Of a stretch of DNA of 64,000 nucleotides, positions 28,078-40,508 are shown one piece after another. Positions within the stretch are counted from its first letter, which is position 1. Each line of letters starts with the position of its first letter. The position numbers were made by a program, and so were the translations under genes. The DNA is from Tetrahymena thermophila SB210 (Eukaryota; Ciliophora; Oligohymenophorea; Hymenostomatida; Tetrahymenidae): contig NW_002476266.1 in the NCBI RefSeq assembly GCF_000189635.1, forward strand, positions 62,001-126,000, in the 5' to 3' direction. The notes below the pieces were generated by a model. The model was not told where the DNA came from. It did not search any database and was given only the letters and a program-made list of their open reading frames with translations.

Positions 28078-30284
28078 ATGGAAATTTAAGTACAAGAGCT
28101 AAATAATCAGAATCTATTTATTAAAGATAGTGAAGTGGAACAGAGGAATGATTTAATAAAAAATATTTTGCTATATAAAGTAGATTTAACACTTTAAAAA
28201 GGAACAGATTATTATGGCACAGTTGAAATTCATCTACATTTATAAGATAATCGCAATACTGATAATCATGTTTAAATTGACTTTGCAGGATAGAAAGTAG
28301 ACTTCGTAAAAATAAGAAATATAGACTAAAGTGACTCTTAGTTTAGGAATATCAAATTTACCTTTGAAAGAAATAGAGTGATGATTGATTCAGAAGAAAT
28401 TATGCAAGATTTAAAGCAAAACAATAAAATTTCCATTATGATATAATTCAAAAATCAATACAACAATACTGTTCAAGATAGAGGCCTTTTCTCTACTATA
28501 ACAGGCGAGAATCAATATTTATATTCTTAAGGGGAAGTGGCATCAATGCATTATATATTTCCATGTGTTGAACAGATCAACTTTAGAGCACCATTTTAGC
28601 TTTCTTTAGTTCATCCTGCAGACTGGGTAGTTATCAGCAACTCATCTATTGCATACTAATAAAATATTAATAATCTAACAGTACTAAGCAAATTTGAAAC
28701 TACTCAGCCATTTCCTTGCTACTTATATGGAATTTTTGCTGGAAATTATGTTGTATACAATCAAAAATATAAAGAAAAGGTTGATTTAAACATCTATTGT
28801 AGAAAAGAAAAGGCTAAGGTTATTGAAAATCAAATTGATGAATTATTTCAGATAACAAAGTTCGGATTAAATTTGATGGAAGAATACACTGAAATAGATT
28901 TTTATATGAAAAAACTAGATTTAGTATTCTGCGATAATTACAACTTTTATGGTATGGAGAATCCTGGTTGTATTTCTCTGGAAGGTTTGTTGATTATATT
29001 TGAAAATATTTTTTTTATTATACAGTTAAATTATAAAAGAAAAAAGATATATCTTTGAGGAAGAAAGGGAACCTCTAAAAATCATGAGAAGAGCTTATAT
29101 CATGTTCCATGAAATAGCTCATATGTGGTTTGGAGATTTTGTAAGTTTGGAATGGTGGAACAATCTCTTTTTAAAAGAAGGTTTTGCAACATTTTTTGGA
29201 TACAAAGCAGTCAGTAAGTACTTCAGCTAATTAGAATATGGTATCCATATTGAATTGCAAAAAATTATGATACTCATTGATGAAAATAAAGCCAATAGTA
29301 TTTACTCAATATTTAAAAATTTATTTAATTATTTATATTTCTAAATATATCAAAGTGATTACTTTAAGCCATGAAAAGCTCCCTTACTATGATTACAGCA
29401 TGTTTAAAGCACACAATTGCATAAGCTATAATAAAGGAGGAATGTTCTTTTAATTCTTAGAACAAAAAGTTTATGGGGAGTAATAGTTTAAGGAGCTTTT
29501 GAGGTAATATTTAAGAGAAAATTCCTTTTCTAAAGTTGATGAAAAAAGCTTTTTAAAATATTTCAAAGATATTTATTCATAAAAGTACCTATTTAAAAAC
29601 CATCTTAGCTACTTTTGTGAATCTCAATTCACAGATTTGATGAACCTAGGATTAGTAGAAGATAATTATAAAAATTTAGATTTATCATTTATTGTTCTAT
29701 CTAAAATAAATAAGAGTGTTATAAATTCAAAGTATGACGATCTCGCTAAATATTCAAGCATTGATAATATAATTCTTCTGAATACTTCTGATAATCATTT
29801 AATTTTTAATAGAATAAAGATGGAAGATTTAAAATTTTTGGATGAAAACAATATCATTGAGAAATTTAACCTATTTTAGAGAATAACTATCTGGAACACA
29901 TTATTATTCGAAAATATTCAGTTTTAAAAACAAGAATATTTCAATGATTTCTTTTTGAGAAATCTTTAGTATGAAAACAATATGGTTGTTCTTCATTATA
30001 TTATGAGGATTTATCCTTAATTCTGTAAGTAGTTTACGGAAAAATAAGAAGATAAAATTATAAATCTTTACTTATAGGAAAACGATATCTAAAAAAAGAG
30101 AATTATTTTCAAGAATTTAATTAGATACATAAACTCAGAAAAGAACACTTTCAGCTTAATTCAAATCTATGAAAACCAAGAAAGGAAAGTGAAACCAAAA
30201 TATTTAAATAAGTTAAAGTAAAAAATTAAAAAGATTTATAATGATTCTATTGAAAAAATTACCAAATTAGGTAATAAATAATGA
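28078..30284 (+). CDS. M1 family zinc aminopeptidase, copy 1
   Basis: Three exons (introns 28985-29039 and 29298-29355) encode 697 residues. M1 enzymes remove N-terminal residues from peptides. The N-terminal beta saddle carries the family stretch FPCVEQINFRAPF (the FPC.D.P region). The substrate-binding motif reads YGMENPG, closer to the GGMENP of leukotriene A4 hydrolase than to classical GAMEN. Zinc ligands are HEIAHMWFG and the downstream Glu in LKEGFA. The transition-state tyrosine fits ISYNKGG. The last 300 residues are helical, diverge from the family and end in a Lys-rich tail. No signal peptide or membrane segment is seen, so it is probably cytosolic. Its closest relative in the window is copy 2 (35030-37234), with matching intron sites. 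Confidence 0.92.
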
Positions 30285-31243
30285 AGATAGATAGATGGAT
30301 GGATAAATAAATAAATAAATATACATAATGTTAAAAAGTTTTAAAAAAATCTAAATAATTCTTCAAAAACCTTTTTTTAATTTATTAATTTAATTTTTGT
30401 TAAAAATTATCTCAAAATTCTATCTCTAAATTATAAAAAATAATAATTTAATAAAAAATATTTTGTTTGATTAATTTTAATTGATAAATTTAATTTTAAA
30501 TATTAAATTTATTTGTCAAAAATAAAATTTCTTTATTAATTTAAGTTAATTTATTTATTTATTGTATTTATGAAACTAAAATAATAACAAATTTATTTAC
30601 TTTAATTACTTAAATTTAAAATGAAATGAAGATATTTATTAAATTTAGTTTTTTTTATAAAAATTCAAAAAAATATTACAAATTTATTTAATTTAATTTT
30701 AAAAATTAAAAATAATTTAAAAATTTTTAAAAACAAAACTTCTTGAACATTTTACTAAATAAATCAATTTAATTTTTATATCTAATTAATTAAAAAAAGT
30801 AAAACAATTTCTTTTAAATTTATCAAATTAAATATTTCTGAATAATCTTTTTTATTAATGTATTAATTTTACAGATAAAGAATAATAAATAAATATATGA
30901 ATCAATATATTTACATTTAAAAATATTCAATATTGATAAAATAAATTTTAATGGCTGATAAAAATAGATTTAGTAAAAAATGAATGATCAATAAATAGTT
31001 TAAATTTTTTAGTTGTTAAAATTGTAAAAAGAAAGTAAGTAAAAAGATTATTTTAAAAATCAACGATTATTTTTTTAAGTTAAATTTTTAAAATGGATTA
31101 TTGGAAAAAAAATTATCATTACTTATTGCAAAAATCTTAAATTCAACACTTTTTCCTGATAAAAAATTTAATTAAATAATATCGACTAAATAAATAAATA
31201 AATAGTTAGCAATTATTTGAAGCATTTATTTTGATTTATAAAT
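30285..31243. other. Intergenic spacer, extremely AT-rich
   Basis: About 0.96 kb of nearly pure A/T separates peptidase copy 1 from the kinase-like gene. No gene or repeat unit is clear. Confidence 0.6.
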
Positions 31244-33161
31244 ATGATGAATAATTAATATGCTTTTCCATCTATCAAAAAATAAGACGATGATAATTTT
31301 ATTAATTATTGTAGAATACTAAATGACCTGAGCTTTTCTTAGAAGATGGCTCAGATGCTTTGTATTTAAACACTTGATAATAAAAGTAAATTAGATTAGA
31401 TTAATTCTTTGAGATTGTATTAAAATAATTCTAAAAAGTCAAATCTAAAGCTAGGCCATCTATAGATATAGAGAATTTTACTTTGATAAAAGAAGAGGAT
31501 TAAAATTTAATACTGAATGATCTAAAATAAAGAGATATAATCCCAATTAAATGCACAAGTAATGGGAGCAAATCTTACATTATAAAGTGCGTACAAGCTC
31601 ACAAAAGATTTGTGATGAAGGTTTATCCGCTAAAAGAAATAGCTCATTAAATAAATCAAATAGAAAGAAGAATTAACCTATTACAGTCTATAAATAGCAG
31701 CTTTTTGGTGCAAATTTATGATTATTTTCAATCCGATTACTATCTTTATATAAAAATGGAAGAATGTTTAGGTATGTTTATTTATTTATTTTTGTGTCAC
31801 AAAAATATGTGAAATTCTTTGTTAAATTTATAAAGGGAATTTAGAAGACTTAATGAATATGGAAAATTAGTAAGAATTGAATGTTAATTCTTTTTTGAAG
31901 TATTCTTTAGAAATAGCATATGGGATTAGGGATTTGCATAATAATGGGATGTATGCTATTAATTTAAATCCTAAGAATATTTTAATTAGCCACCGCAACA
32001 TTGCTAAACTTAGTAAAAATAAAACTATTTAAAACAGATCATTTTATTTATTTATTTTTATTTATTTAGGCAAGATAGATCTATTAGATGAAATAGTAAA
32101 TGATGATCAATATATAGAATAAATCCATGATTTAGTAAACTTATTTAAAAGTAAAAATAGTTCTAAAAGTTTAAATTAATAGAACAGTTATGCTATTTTT
32201 CATCCACCTGAAATATTTAAAAGAAGTCTGATGATGTAAGATTCAAATCACAGCCTAAAATCAGCATCAACTAATGAGAATAATAAGAACTAATAAAAAA
32301 AATGCGTATTTATTTATCTATATAAATTTATAAATTTAATTTATTGTGAATAAATATTATAGGATATTTGGTATAGAAAACATTTTATAGAGCATAAGCA
32401 TTAAGAAAATGAGTAAAAGCAATAGAAAGAAAAAGAATAGAATAATGGGAAAAGGCCACACCAGTACTAGCAAAGCTTCTTATAGTTCAGACAATTAGGA
32501 GAAACTTATGATGATTTGTCATATATGAGCAAAGGAGAGCAAATCTAACAGAAAATCGAAGATTCTAAAGAATAAAAATTACTTCTTACTAAAAAAAAAA
32601 ACATAAATGTAATATTTAATTTTATTTATATCAAATATGAGTTAAATTTTATTTTTTTTAGAAAAATTTATATTCTCTAGGTAAAAAAATTTGAAAATAT
32701 TTTTGTCAGATTAATTTAAATCGTAATTTATCATAGGCACAGTCTTTATGTACATGCTAGGTATTGAAAAATAAAAGTTAATTAGAAAGATAGAAGGAAG
32801 TGTAGTGGAGGATTTGGTATACCCTTTATTAGGAAATTCTGATTGTGCAAAGCAATTAATTTATGTGTGCCAAAATCTTTCAAAAATAAATCCTTAATCA
32901 AGATTAAGTATTGATGAAGCGATAGATATATTAGAAGAAATTCCATTTTAAATAAGTTAACAATTTTTAAAATAGATTATTATTCCCAAAACTTATTCTA
33001 ATATAAATTGTATTGAGTTTATAAAAGAAGATGTTATAGAACAGTTAGACGGAAATATTTTTTACTTAGACTCATACTAAAAATCAAAGCAGTATATTAA
33101 TTAATTGTTGCAAGTAATTTACAATTAAAATAGCCACATTATATTTTTTAAAAAGAGATGA
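31244..33161 (+). CDS. Degenerate protein kinase (predicted pseudokinase)
   Basis: Seven exons (introns 31362-31399, 31772-31835, 32013-32069, 32306-32362, 32609-32661, 32681-32736) close in frame to 530 residues. The kinase fold is recognisable: a beta-3 lysine in FVMKVYPL, a hinge region YLYIKMEEC, the helix GIRDLHNNGM, the catalytic-loop position AINLNPKNILI, an APE-like FHPPEIF, helix F LYSLGTVFMYMLG, and SKINPQSRLSIDEA near the end. The HRD aspartate is Asn, His and Arg are lost, and DFG is replaced by KID (in KLSKIDLLDE). The metal-binding Asn of the catalytic loop remains. Catalysis is therefore unlikely, while nucleotide binding may persist. A Gln/Lys-rich insert of about 100 residues sits between APE and helix F. 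The 38-base first intron is inferred from frame. Confidence 0.82.
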
Positions 33162-33531
33162 TTTCCTGTACCAAACTTTGAAATAGCTTGAAATTGTAAA
33201 TTTATTATTTATTTTATTTTTTAATTAAATTTAAAAAAAGTATCAAAATTACTTTATTAATTAAAAGATATCAAAATTAAGTAAATAATTAAATCTAAAA
33301 ATCTACTCAAATTATTCAATAAGCTTAATTTATACTGAAATTATATAAAGATTTAGCTAGCTATTTTATTCAGTTTATTAAAATATTTTCATTTATTTTT
33401 AACCTTATTTTAATGTTTAATTAATTTTTATTAAAATAAACAAACATTTTTATATTTAAAAATAAATTATTCAATCAAATCTATTTTGAAATATTAAAAA
33501 ATATTAAACTTAATTAATTAATTAATTAATT
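33162..33531. other. Intergenic spacer
   Basis: AT-rich sequence with a TTAA-type run near 33511-33530; no gene. Confidence 0.5.
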
Positions 33532-33908
33532 ATGAAAGTATAAAATATTTTTAATCTTAAATATAAAAGATTAAGAAAAACATAGACAAAGTGACTGATT
33601 CCACCACAAATTCTAGTTAAAGAGTAGTAAACACTTAAAAGGGAAGCATAGATAAGTAAATTTTTATTAATATATTAAATAAGCTTAACATATTTTAAAT
33701 AAAGAGGTAAGCAGATTGATGTACAAGAGCAGGCCAAAAAAGTAAACTAAAGGCAAAGTTTTTCTAAATAAAATCTATTTTTTAATATAGAAATTAAAAG
33801 AAGAATGCTTGTAAAATTGCAATAAAATACTTAAAGAGATATCTTCAAATGTTCAAGCTAGTTAAGATTTACAATATTGGAAGTCATATGTACTTATTTT
33901 CTAACTTC

Positions 33909-33968
<60 letters not shown>

Positions 33969-34752
33969 ATTAATGCTCAATTTTATAATTATGTAAATTG
34001 AATAATGAATAATTATATATAATTTTAACTAAAGGAAGACATAGTAAATTGTTTAATAAATGATCTTATCTATAATTATTTAAATAAAGTAAGTAAATTT
34101 TTAGGGAAAAAGATGATTTAAGTTTATCAAACCCTTTTTTAGATAGTAAATTTTTATTACTCAATAACTCACTTTTAAATTATTTTTTTATTAGAAAGTA
34201 ATCTATAAAATCATCTAGAGTATTTGCTATCATACTTGACGACTTTTATTTAAAATATAGATTGTAAAATTAGTTTATTTTTTACTTTCTAAAGAAAGTT
34301 TTTTAAATTTATTTTTAGAAGGTAGACAAGTATTTTAATTGCTCAATAAATCTTTCATAATTACATAAAAATTGTTTTAGGAAGTAACTAATTTTTTATA
34401 AAATATTTGATTTTTATTTACATTTTTTATTAGTATGTAAGGCTTTTTTATTTTGACAATTTTCATTACTTTTCTCAAATATCAAAGACGGTGATATCAG
34501 ACTCAGCTCTTCGGGTATAGAATTAAATTTATATCTTCAAAAGTTTTTAGAAAATATTTAATTTGATAAAATAAATGTTTAACTAATAAACTAAATTGTT
34601 TTTGAATAGGAATCTACTTAATCTCAGGCATCCACACAAAATGCAGAAGTAATTCAACTTATGATAAAAATTTTAATTGATTTATTTATTTATTTTTATA
34701 ATTTTTTTAGTAGAAGGAGATCACTCTGAAAGTAAATTAGTTTGCTGATTGA
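33532..34752 (+). CDS. Possible small-exon hypothetical gene, structure unresolved
   Basis: Several short coding-like segments are flanked by good GT and AG sites. They include one reading KLKEECLQNCNKILKEISSN at about 33790-33890, one reading EDIVNCLINDLIYNYLNK after an acceptor near 34034, ESNLQNHLEYLLSYL near 34197-34240, YFDNFHYFSQISK near 34460, ESTQSQASTQNAE near 34612-34650 and a last one ending QFAD at TGA 34750-34752. They look like one helical protein of roughly 200-250 residues. I could not obtain a single splice chain that stays in frame, so exon borders and the start (33532 or 33719) are open. Pseudogene or chance remain possible. Confidence 0.4.
33909..33968. repeat. TTAC tetranucleotide microsatellite
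   Basis: About 15 perfect TTAC units. It lies in what would be an intron of the small-exon gene model. Confidence 0.95.
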
Positions 34753-35029
34753 TCAAAATATTTATTTATGCAATAAAAAATTATTTAAAAGGATGATAAG
34801 TTGCTCCTTTATTATTTAAAGATGAAAAGTCAGATAGAATCATGAAAATTTTTATTTTAAAAATATAATTTGAAAAAACATCTTAATTGTATTGAATTTG
34901 CTTGTTTTATTTTTTTGTTATATTTTTTGTTTTTTGGTTAATTTGTTTGTCAAAAAATATCTTTTAAATCATAAATATTATTTTGCAAAATAATTACTAA
35001 ATTTTTGTTGTTTTTAAATTAGGAATCGA

Positions 35030-37234
35030 ATGAGTCATTGCTGCTGCAAAGCTAAAAAATAAAGAGACTTTATAAAAAACGAAGAAGTAGATTTTAGAAA
35101 CTCTATTTTAAAGTCTGTAGATAACTATGAAGTTACCTTAAATTTGTTGAAAGGAACTGATTATAATGGTACTGTAGTGATAGACTTCAAGTTCAAATAG
35201 CTATTATAATAGGGTTAACATTTACAATTAGATTACGATGGATAAGAAGTTGATTATGTAGCATTAGTGGATCAACAAAGGTAAGAAATTAAATAACTTG
35301 AATATGTCTTTGAGAATCAGAGAATACTCATAGGATCCGAGTAATTCAGTGGTGTTACTATTGATAGTGTTGTTTCTATCAAACTAAAATTCAAGAATTA
35401 ATATTACAATTTAGATGATGGATTAAACTCTACTATCACAGATTAAAACAACCAATATATTTATGCACAAGGAGAAGTTGCAAACACTTATAAAATATTC
35501 CCTTGTATTGAATAAATTAATTTCAGAGCTACCTTCGATTTAACAGTAACTCACCCAGCTTCATGGAAAGTCGTATCTAATGAACCCATTCTTTCGTAGT
35601 TAAATATCTCTTTCGACACATAAAAAACGGTTTTCAAAAAATCTTAGATTGCTTTGCCTAACTATCTATTTACTCTCTGTGCAGGTGATTATGAGTAATA
35701 CAAGAATATTTATAACGATAAAATAGGAATGGATACATATTACAGAAAAGAAAAAGCTCAATTTGTCGCAACTTAGATTTAAGATTTTAATGATATCACT
35801 AAATTTGGTATTAACTATATGGAAGAGTATACTAAAATTAATTATTATATGGATAAGTACGATTCTGTTTATTGCATAGATTATACTTATTATGGTATGG
35901 AAAATCCTGGTTGCACCACATTAGAAGGTAATTTACATTCAAGCAATCAAAAAAATATTTCATATCAATTTTTAATTATACAATCACAAAAGAAAGGAGA
36001 TACGTTTTTGAACAGGAGAGAGAACCAATTAAAATAGCTTTAAGATCAGATATATTGTTCCATGAAATTTCTCATATGTGGTTTGGAGATTGCATCAGTC
36101 TCGATTGGTGGAATAACCTCTTCTTGAAAGAAGGTTTTGCTAATTTCTTTGGATACAAAATCAACAAAGAGTACTTCAAAGGAAAAGAACTTGAGTGGTA
36201 CTATGAAATGGGTAAAGTCAAAGCTGTATACGATGAATCTAATCCTGAAACTGGTATTACTTTATTCTTTTACTTATTTTAATAATTTAAAGTATATTTT
36301 ATCTATAGTTTTTCCTCTTAGCCATGAAAGAGGTTTATATTAGGACTACGAAAGCATGAACTACCATAGCGATATCTCCTATTAAAAAGGAGGATCTGTA
36401 TTTTAAATGATGGAGCAAAAAATTTATGGAGAGCAAGATTTCTAAAACCGTATCATCAAATACTTTAAGAACAATTAATTTACAGTGGCAGGCATTCAAG
36501 AATTTTTAGCAGAGCTTAAGGAAGATGATAGCATTTCAAGAAAATATATTTTTAATAAGGGAATAAGCTATTACGATCAAGGTGTATTCAGAGATACCTA
36601 TAATCTAGGTTTAACATCAGATGAGTATAGATAACTAAAGTTAAAATTCTTTGTCATATGCAAATAAAGTGGAAAAATAAATGAAATTCCTCATTCTGAA
36701 TTAAATTAGTACTCTACTGATAAATTTGTTATCATTTTAAATAATTGCGATAACCACTTAGTATTTTAAAGAATTTACATAGAAGATTTAAATGCTATTT
36801 CTGAGTTGAATGTCTTCGAATAGTTTAATTTACAACTAAGGATTTCTTTATGGAAAGCCATAATTTTTGAGCTAATTTAATTCGAAAACAGTTAAAATCA
36901 TATTAATTTCTTCTTAAATAATATTCATTACGAATAAAATCCTGTAGTCTTTCATTTTGCCCTAAGATTTGTCCCTAAATATGTCAATAAGTGGACTGTA
37001 GAATAAGAAAAGAAAATTATTTCAGTTTACGAAAACGAACAAGATAAATTAAGAAATAGAATTGTGCTAAAGAATTTAATCAGGTATCTCTTCACCTAAG
37101 AAAACCTAAATTACTTAGTCACAGAATACTTAAAGTAAACTTTTAAGATTAAGCAAAAGTATTTGGATTAACTCACAGAAAGGCTTGATCCTAAGTCTGA
37201 AGACTACTACAAGCTCATAGAAAAAAATAAATGA
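35030..37234 (+). CDS. M1 family zinc aminopeptidase, copy 2
   Basis: Three exons (introns 35928-35992 and 36254-36308) encode 694 residues. Motifs match copy 1: FPCIEQINFRATF in the beta saddle, YGMENPG, the zinc site HEISHMWFG with LKEGFA, PLSHER downstream, and the catalytic tyrosine in ISYQKGGSVFQ. All residues expected for activity are present. Both introns are at the same codon positions and phase as in copy 1, showing gene duplication. The N terminus differs: it begins MSHCCCKAKK, a cysteine triplet next to lysines, absent from copy 1, which could be a palmitoylation site. An acceptor-like TTAG sits eight bases before the ATG, so a 5' untranslated exon upstream is possible. The helical C-terminal third diverges from textbook M1 enzymes in the same way as copy 1. 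Confidence 0.93.
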
Positions 37235-37929
37235 AGATATAAATAAAAAATTTAAAACTAAATAATTTAATAATTTATCAATGAATGGTGTGTTTTAGTA
37301 AAATAAACAACTTTTTTTTTAAATTAACATTTTTAAATCAATATTTACATTTACAAGCCAATTTTTGATATGATACAAAATAAATGCTCAAATAAAATAT
37401 ATATTTATATTTTGGTAATTAAATTTTTCAAAAACAGAGAACGAAATATGAAAAATATTTGTTAAATTTATAAAATTATAATTTTTTAGTTTTTTTACGA
37501 AGAAATTTTAGAAATAGAGTAAAGAGAATTAATAAATAATATTATTTTTTTCTATTAATTTTTTGATTTTTAAATTAAATTAATCAAATTTTCAAATTAA
37601 CAACTCAAAAAAATTATCAATAAAATAATTAAAATTTTAAATCAAAAGTATTTTGTTTTGAAGTTATTTTTAATAGACAATACAAAGCTATTTTTAGATG
37701 CTTTATGTCAAAATTTAAAGAATTGAAAGTGAAAAAAAGTTGATTTTTAAGCAAATTCTTAAAAAAATGAAGAAAATGGATAAATCAAACGCTTAATAAA
37801 ACTAAGAAGGAATATTTTGACTTGAAAATAAATTTATAAATAAAGAAATAAGTGATAAGTATATTTATTTTTCATATTTAATATAAAAAATATTTACAAT
37901 AAATTTTCTAGTTAATTGCATATTTATTT
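37235..37929. other. Convergent intergenic spacer
   Basis: AT-rich 3' flanks of peptidase copy 2 and the RBR ligase gene; nothing supported. Confidence 0.55.
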
Positions 37930-39093
37930 TCAATCTGAATTTTTTTATTTAGAAACTTTAGAAAGCCAGTCAGTATAGTTGTATGTGTATATACTTGATT
38001 TTTATTGAAATTTATTTTTTTTAGATTGTTTTAAGAAGTGAGTTGCTAAAGAAAATGAAACATAAATAGCAATAAATGAAACTATGAGGACAAGCTCCCA
38101 AAATATAAACTTGATCATATCATAAAAGCAATTGTTGAAGTCAATAATCAAAATTTCCAGTAAACTCATAAAGAGAGAGAAAAGAGTCTTTTTAATAAAT
38201 TTCCTTCTCTTTTTGTAATACTTTTCTACATATCTTCCTTATTAGTTTTCTTTAATAATTTTAATTATTATTTCAATGGTGCTTTTTAAGCCTAAGATAG
38301 TCATAACAACAAAAACCAGAAGCATGTTATAAAAAAAAAATTTAATAATAAAGCTACCGAAAAAAATATTTCCTATTGAAGAGAGTAGGAACTGTATAAA
38401 TTAGCCTATATACATTTGTAAGTTCAGTATTAAAAATATATTTGTTGTAATATTACAATAAATCATATATTTTGCTACTTAATGTCCAATACAATGCTTT
38501 CTGTTATGTTTGTTTTCGCCTGGTTTTTTACAGTACCAACAAAACTTAAAGTCACATTTTTTGCACTCCATCGTTGAGCATCCTCCTGTTTTCTAAATAT
38601 GTACACCGCACTAAGGACAAGGATCTGTTAAAAAGAGTTCATACAATATTGTTTATATGCTTTCTTTTTCTTCGAATAAACAGTTTTATTCACAGTGTGG
38701 ACATACATAAGGATCGTTGCAAATGTACTCATTTAATTTAAATGAATAGATTTAACAGTTTTAGCATTACACACAATCTTATTTATTAGATAAAAATCTT
38801 CTTAAAGAAATGTCACATATTGCTTCTTATTATTTTTTTTGAAGTAGAGGTAAAATATCAGATAACAAAAAAGCTGATTCACATTCTTTATTCATGCACT
38901 TAATGTCTTTTTGTACAATTGAAATACTATTTGATAAGCATTCTAAAGTCCATAAATATAAACAATTCTAGCAAGCCTATTATAAGCAAGGGCATTTTGC
39001 TGATTTGATACCATCTTCAATCAAAAAGACTTCTTCTAAACACACTTGGCATTTAATTTTCTGCTTTTAATTTAATTCCGTAGAGTGGAGCAT
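37930..39093 (-). CDS. Membrane-anchored RBR (RING-IBR-RING) E3 ubiquitin ligase
   Basis: A single frame of 387 residues. RBR ligases accept ubiquitin from an E2 onto a RING2 cysteine and pass it to substrate. Seen in order: RING1 (CQVCLEE, then CPC..C..C and a following CMNKEC), an IBR with CNDPYVCPHC, and RING2 with CPQCGVHIQKTGGCSTMEC followed by FKFCWYC. The cysteine in GGCS is the expected catalytic residue. About 170 residues then carry four hydrophobic segments, the last being LVLIVSFIAIYVSFSLATHF, so the protein should sit in an internal membrane with its catalytic part cytosolic, as in RNF19/RNF144-type proteins. The start ATG is only 15 residues before RING1. No introns are needed. 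Confidence 0.88.
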
Positions 39094-40508
39094 ATATATA
39101 ATTACATATAAATATTGGAATAATTTATAAACAAATTGTATTGTAATATAATCATAAGAAATAAATTTTGATGAGATAACTAAACCTTAATCAATCGATT
39201 TTATCATTACAAATTTTATTGTGTTAAAATATAAAAATTATGAGTACATGTGTACTAATATTATTAAATGTAAATAATTTTATTCTTTTCCTTAAATTTA
39301 GATTATTTATTTATAATTATTTTGTTTTATTCTAAATGAAAATAGTTTGTTTGCTTCAATATTAAATTAAATGAAAAAGATAGAAAAAATAATAATTTAT
39401 TTGTCGATTTAAAGAAATTCTTATTCATTTATTTGGTCATTAGCAAATTTTTTACAAAACTAAAAGACTATTGCCATATTTAAATATTTCTTAAAAGTTC
39501 ATTTAAGATTGTTTAAAAATTAAAGAACAAAAGGTCAAAAAATAGTATAAATACTTTAAAAAATGTTTAAAATTTTTTACAAATCTAAAAAGAATACTAT
39601 ATTTAAATATTCCTTAAAAGTTCATTTAAGATTGTTTAAAAATATCAAATAAGGGAGAAAAAATAGAATATATACTTTATAAAATGTTTAAATTTATTGA
39701 AACAAAGGAATAAAATGAAGAAAAGGATGACATTGGTAATATCGTTATTTGACCTAAGAATAGTATTAAATTAATAAATAAATAAATACTACTCTAATCA
39801 ATTTAATTGGAAAAGAATAAATTTTAAATAAGATTGATTACTTTATCGTTTTTATTTTATGTTTGAGATTATAATGCATTGATTATTAACTAACTTATTC
39901 AAAATAGATAGAAAAATTATTTATCTTTGGGTTTAAAAGCAAAATAGATTAAATTATTAAAATTTCTATTTATTTTTTGATATAAATTTTATTTTAAGTC
40001 ATTAAAAATCTTGTTAGATAAATTAGTCTCCTTTTTTATTTTATGTATTTTCTGAGTAGAGAAATTTCTCATCTTAAATTTTATTTTTCATTTTGTTTAA
40101 AGTAAGCAAATAATCAAGTAATCAAACACAAACGCTTTTACAAATTTGGAAGAAATATTCTGTTTTATAAAAAAATATTTATTTGAAAAATAGCTAAAAA
40201 AATGTAAATTTAACAATTATTTATATGATGAACATTACATATTAAAAATATAAATCTTTAAGAAGTTAATTACACTTTACATGAGTAACAAATCTTTCAA
40301 GACAAAGCAGTAGATCCTTTTTGATATTTTAAGCATAATTTAAAGTTATTTAATCAACAATCAATAAATATTAGTACAATTAAAAGAAAAGCAAATTATA
40401 TTTATAATTATTTAATTAAGGGCTATATATAAATTCACTTAAAGAATATTTAAAGTCAGTCATCTCATCAATTAAAATAAACATAATACTAACAAAAAAC
40501 ATAAAAAA
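39094..40508. other. Divergent intergenic region containing a tandem duplication
   Basis: Upstream region of the RBR gene (-) and the 40509 gene (+). Apart from the local duplication listed separately, it is featureless A/T. Confidence 0.55.
39445..39695. repeat. Imperfect tandem duplication, unit about 125 bases, two copies
   Basis: The segment from about 39445 is repeated from about 39570. The best-conserved core is AAAAGTTCATTTAAGATTG followed by TTTAAAAAT, preceded by ATATTTAAATATT in both. Substitutions and small indels separate the copies. Confidence 0.85.

Noticed and set aside
31380..31399. A 14-base intron in the kinase-like gene
   Set aside because: It would also restore the frame, but such ultra-short introns are not expected here and a 38-base intron fits equally well.
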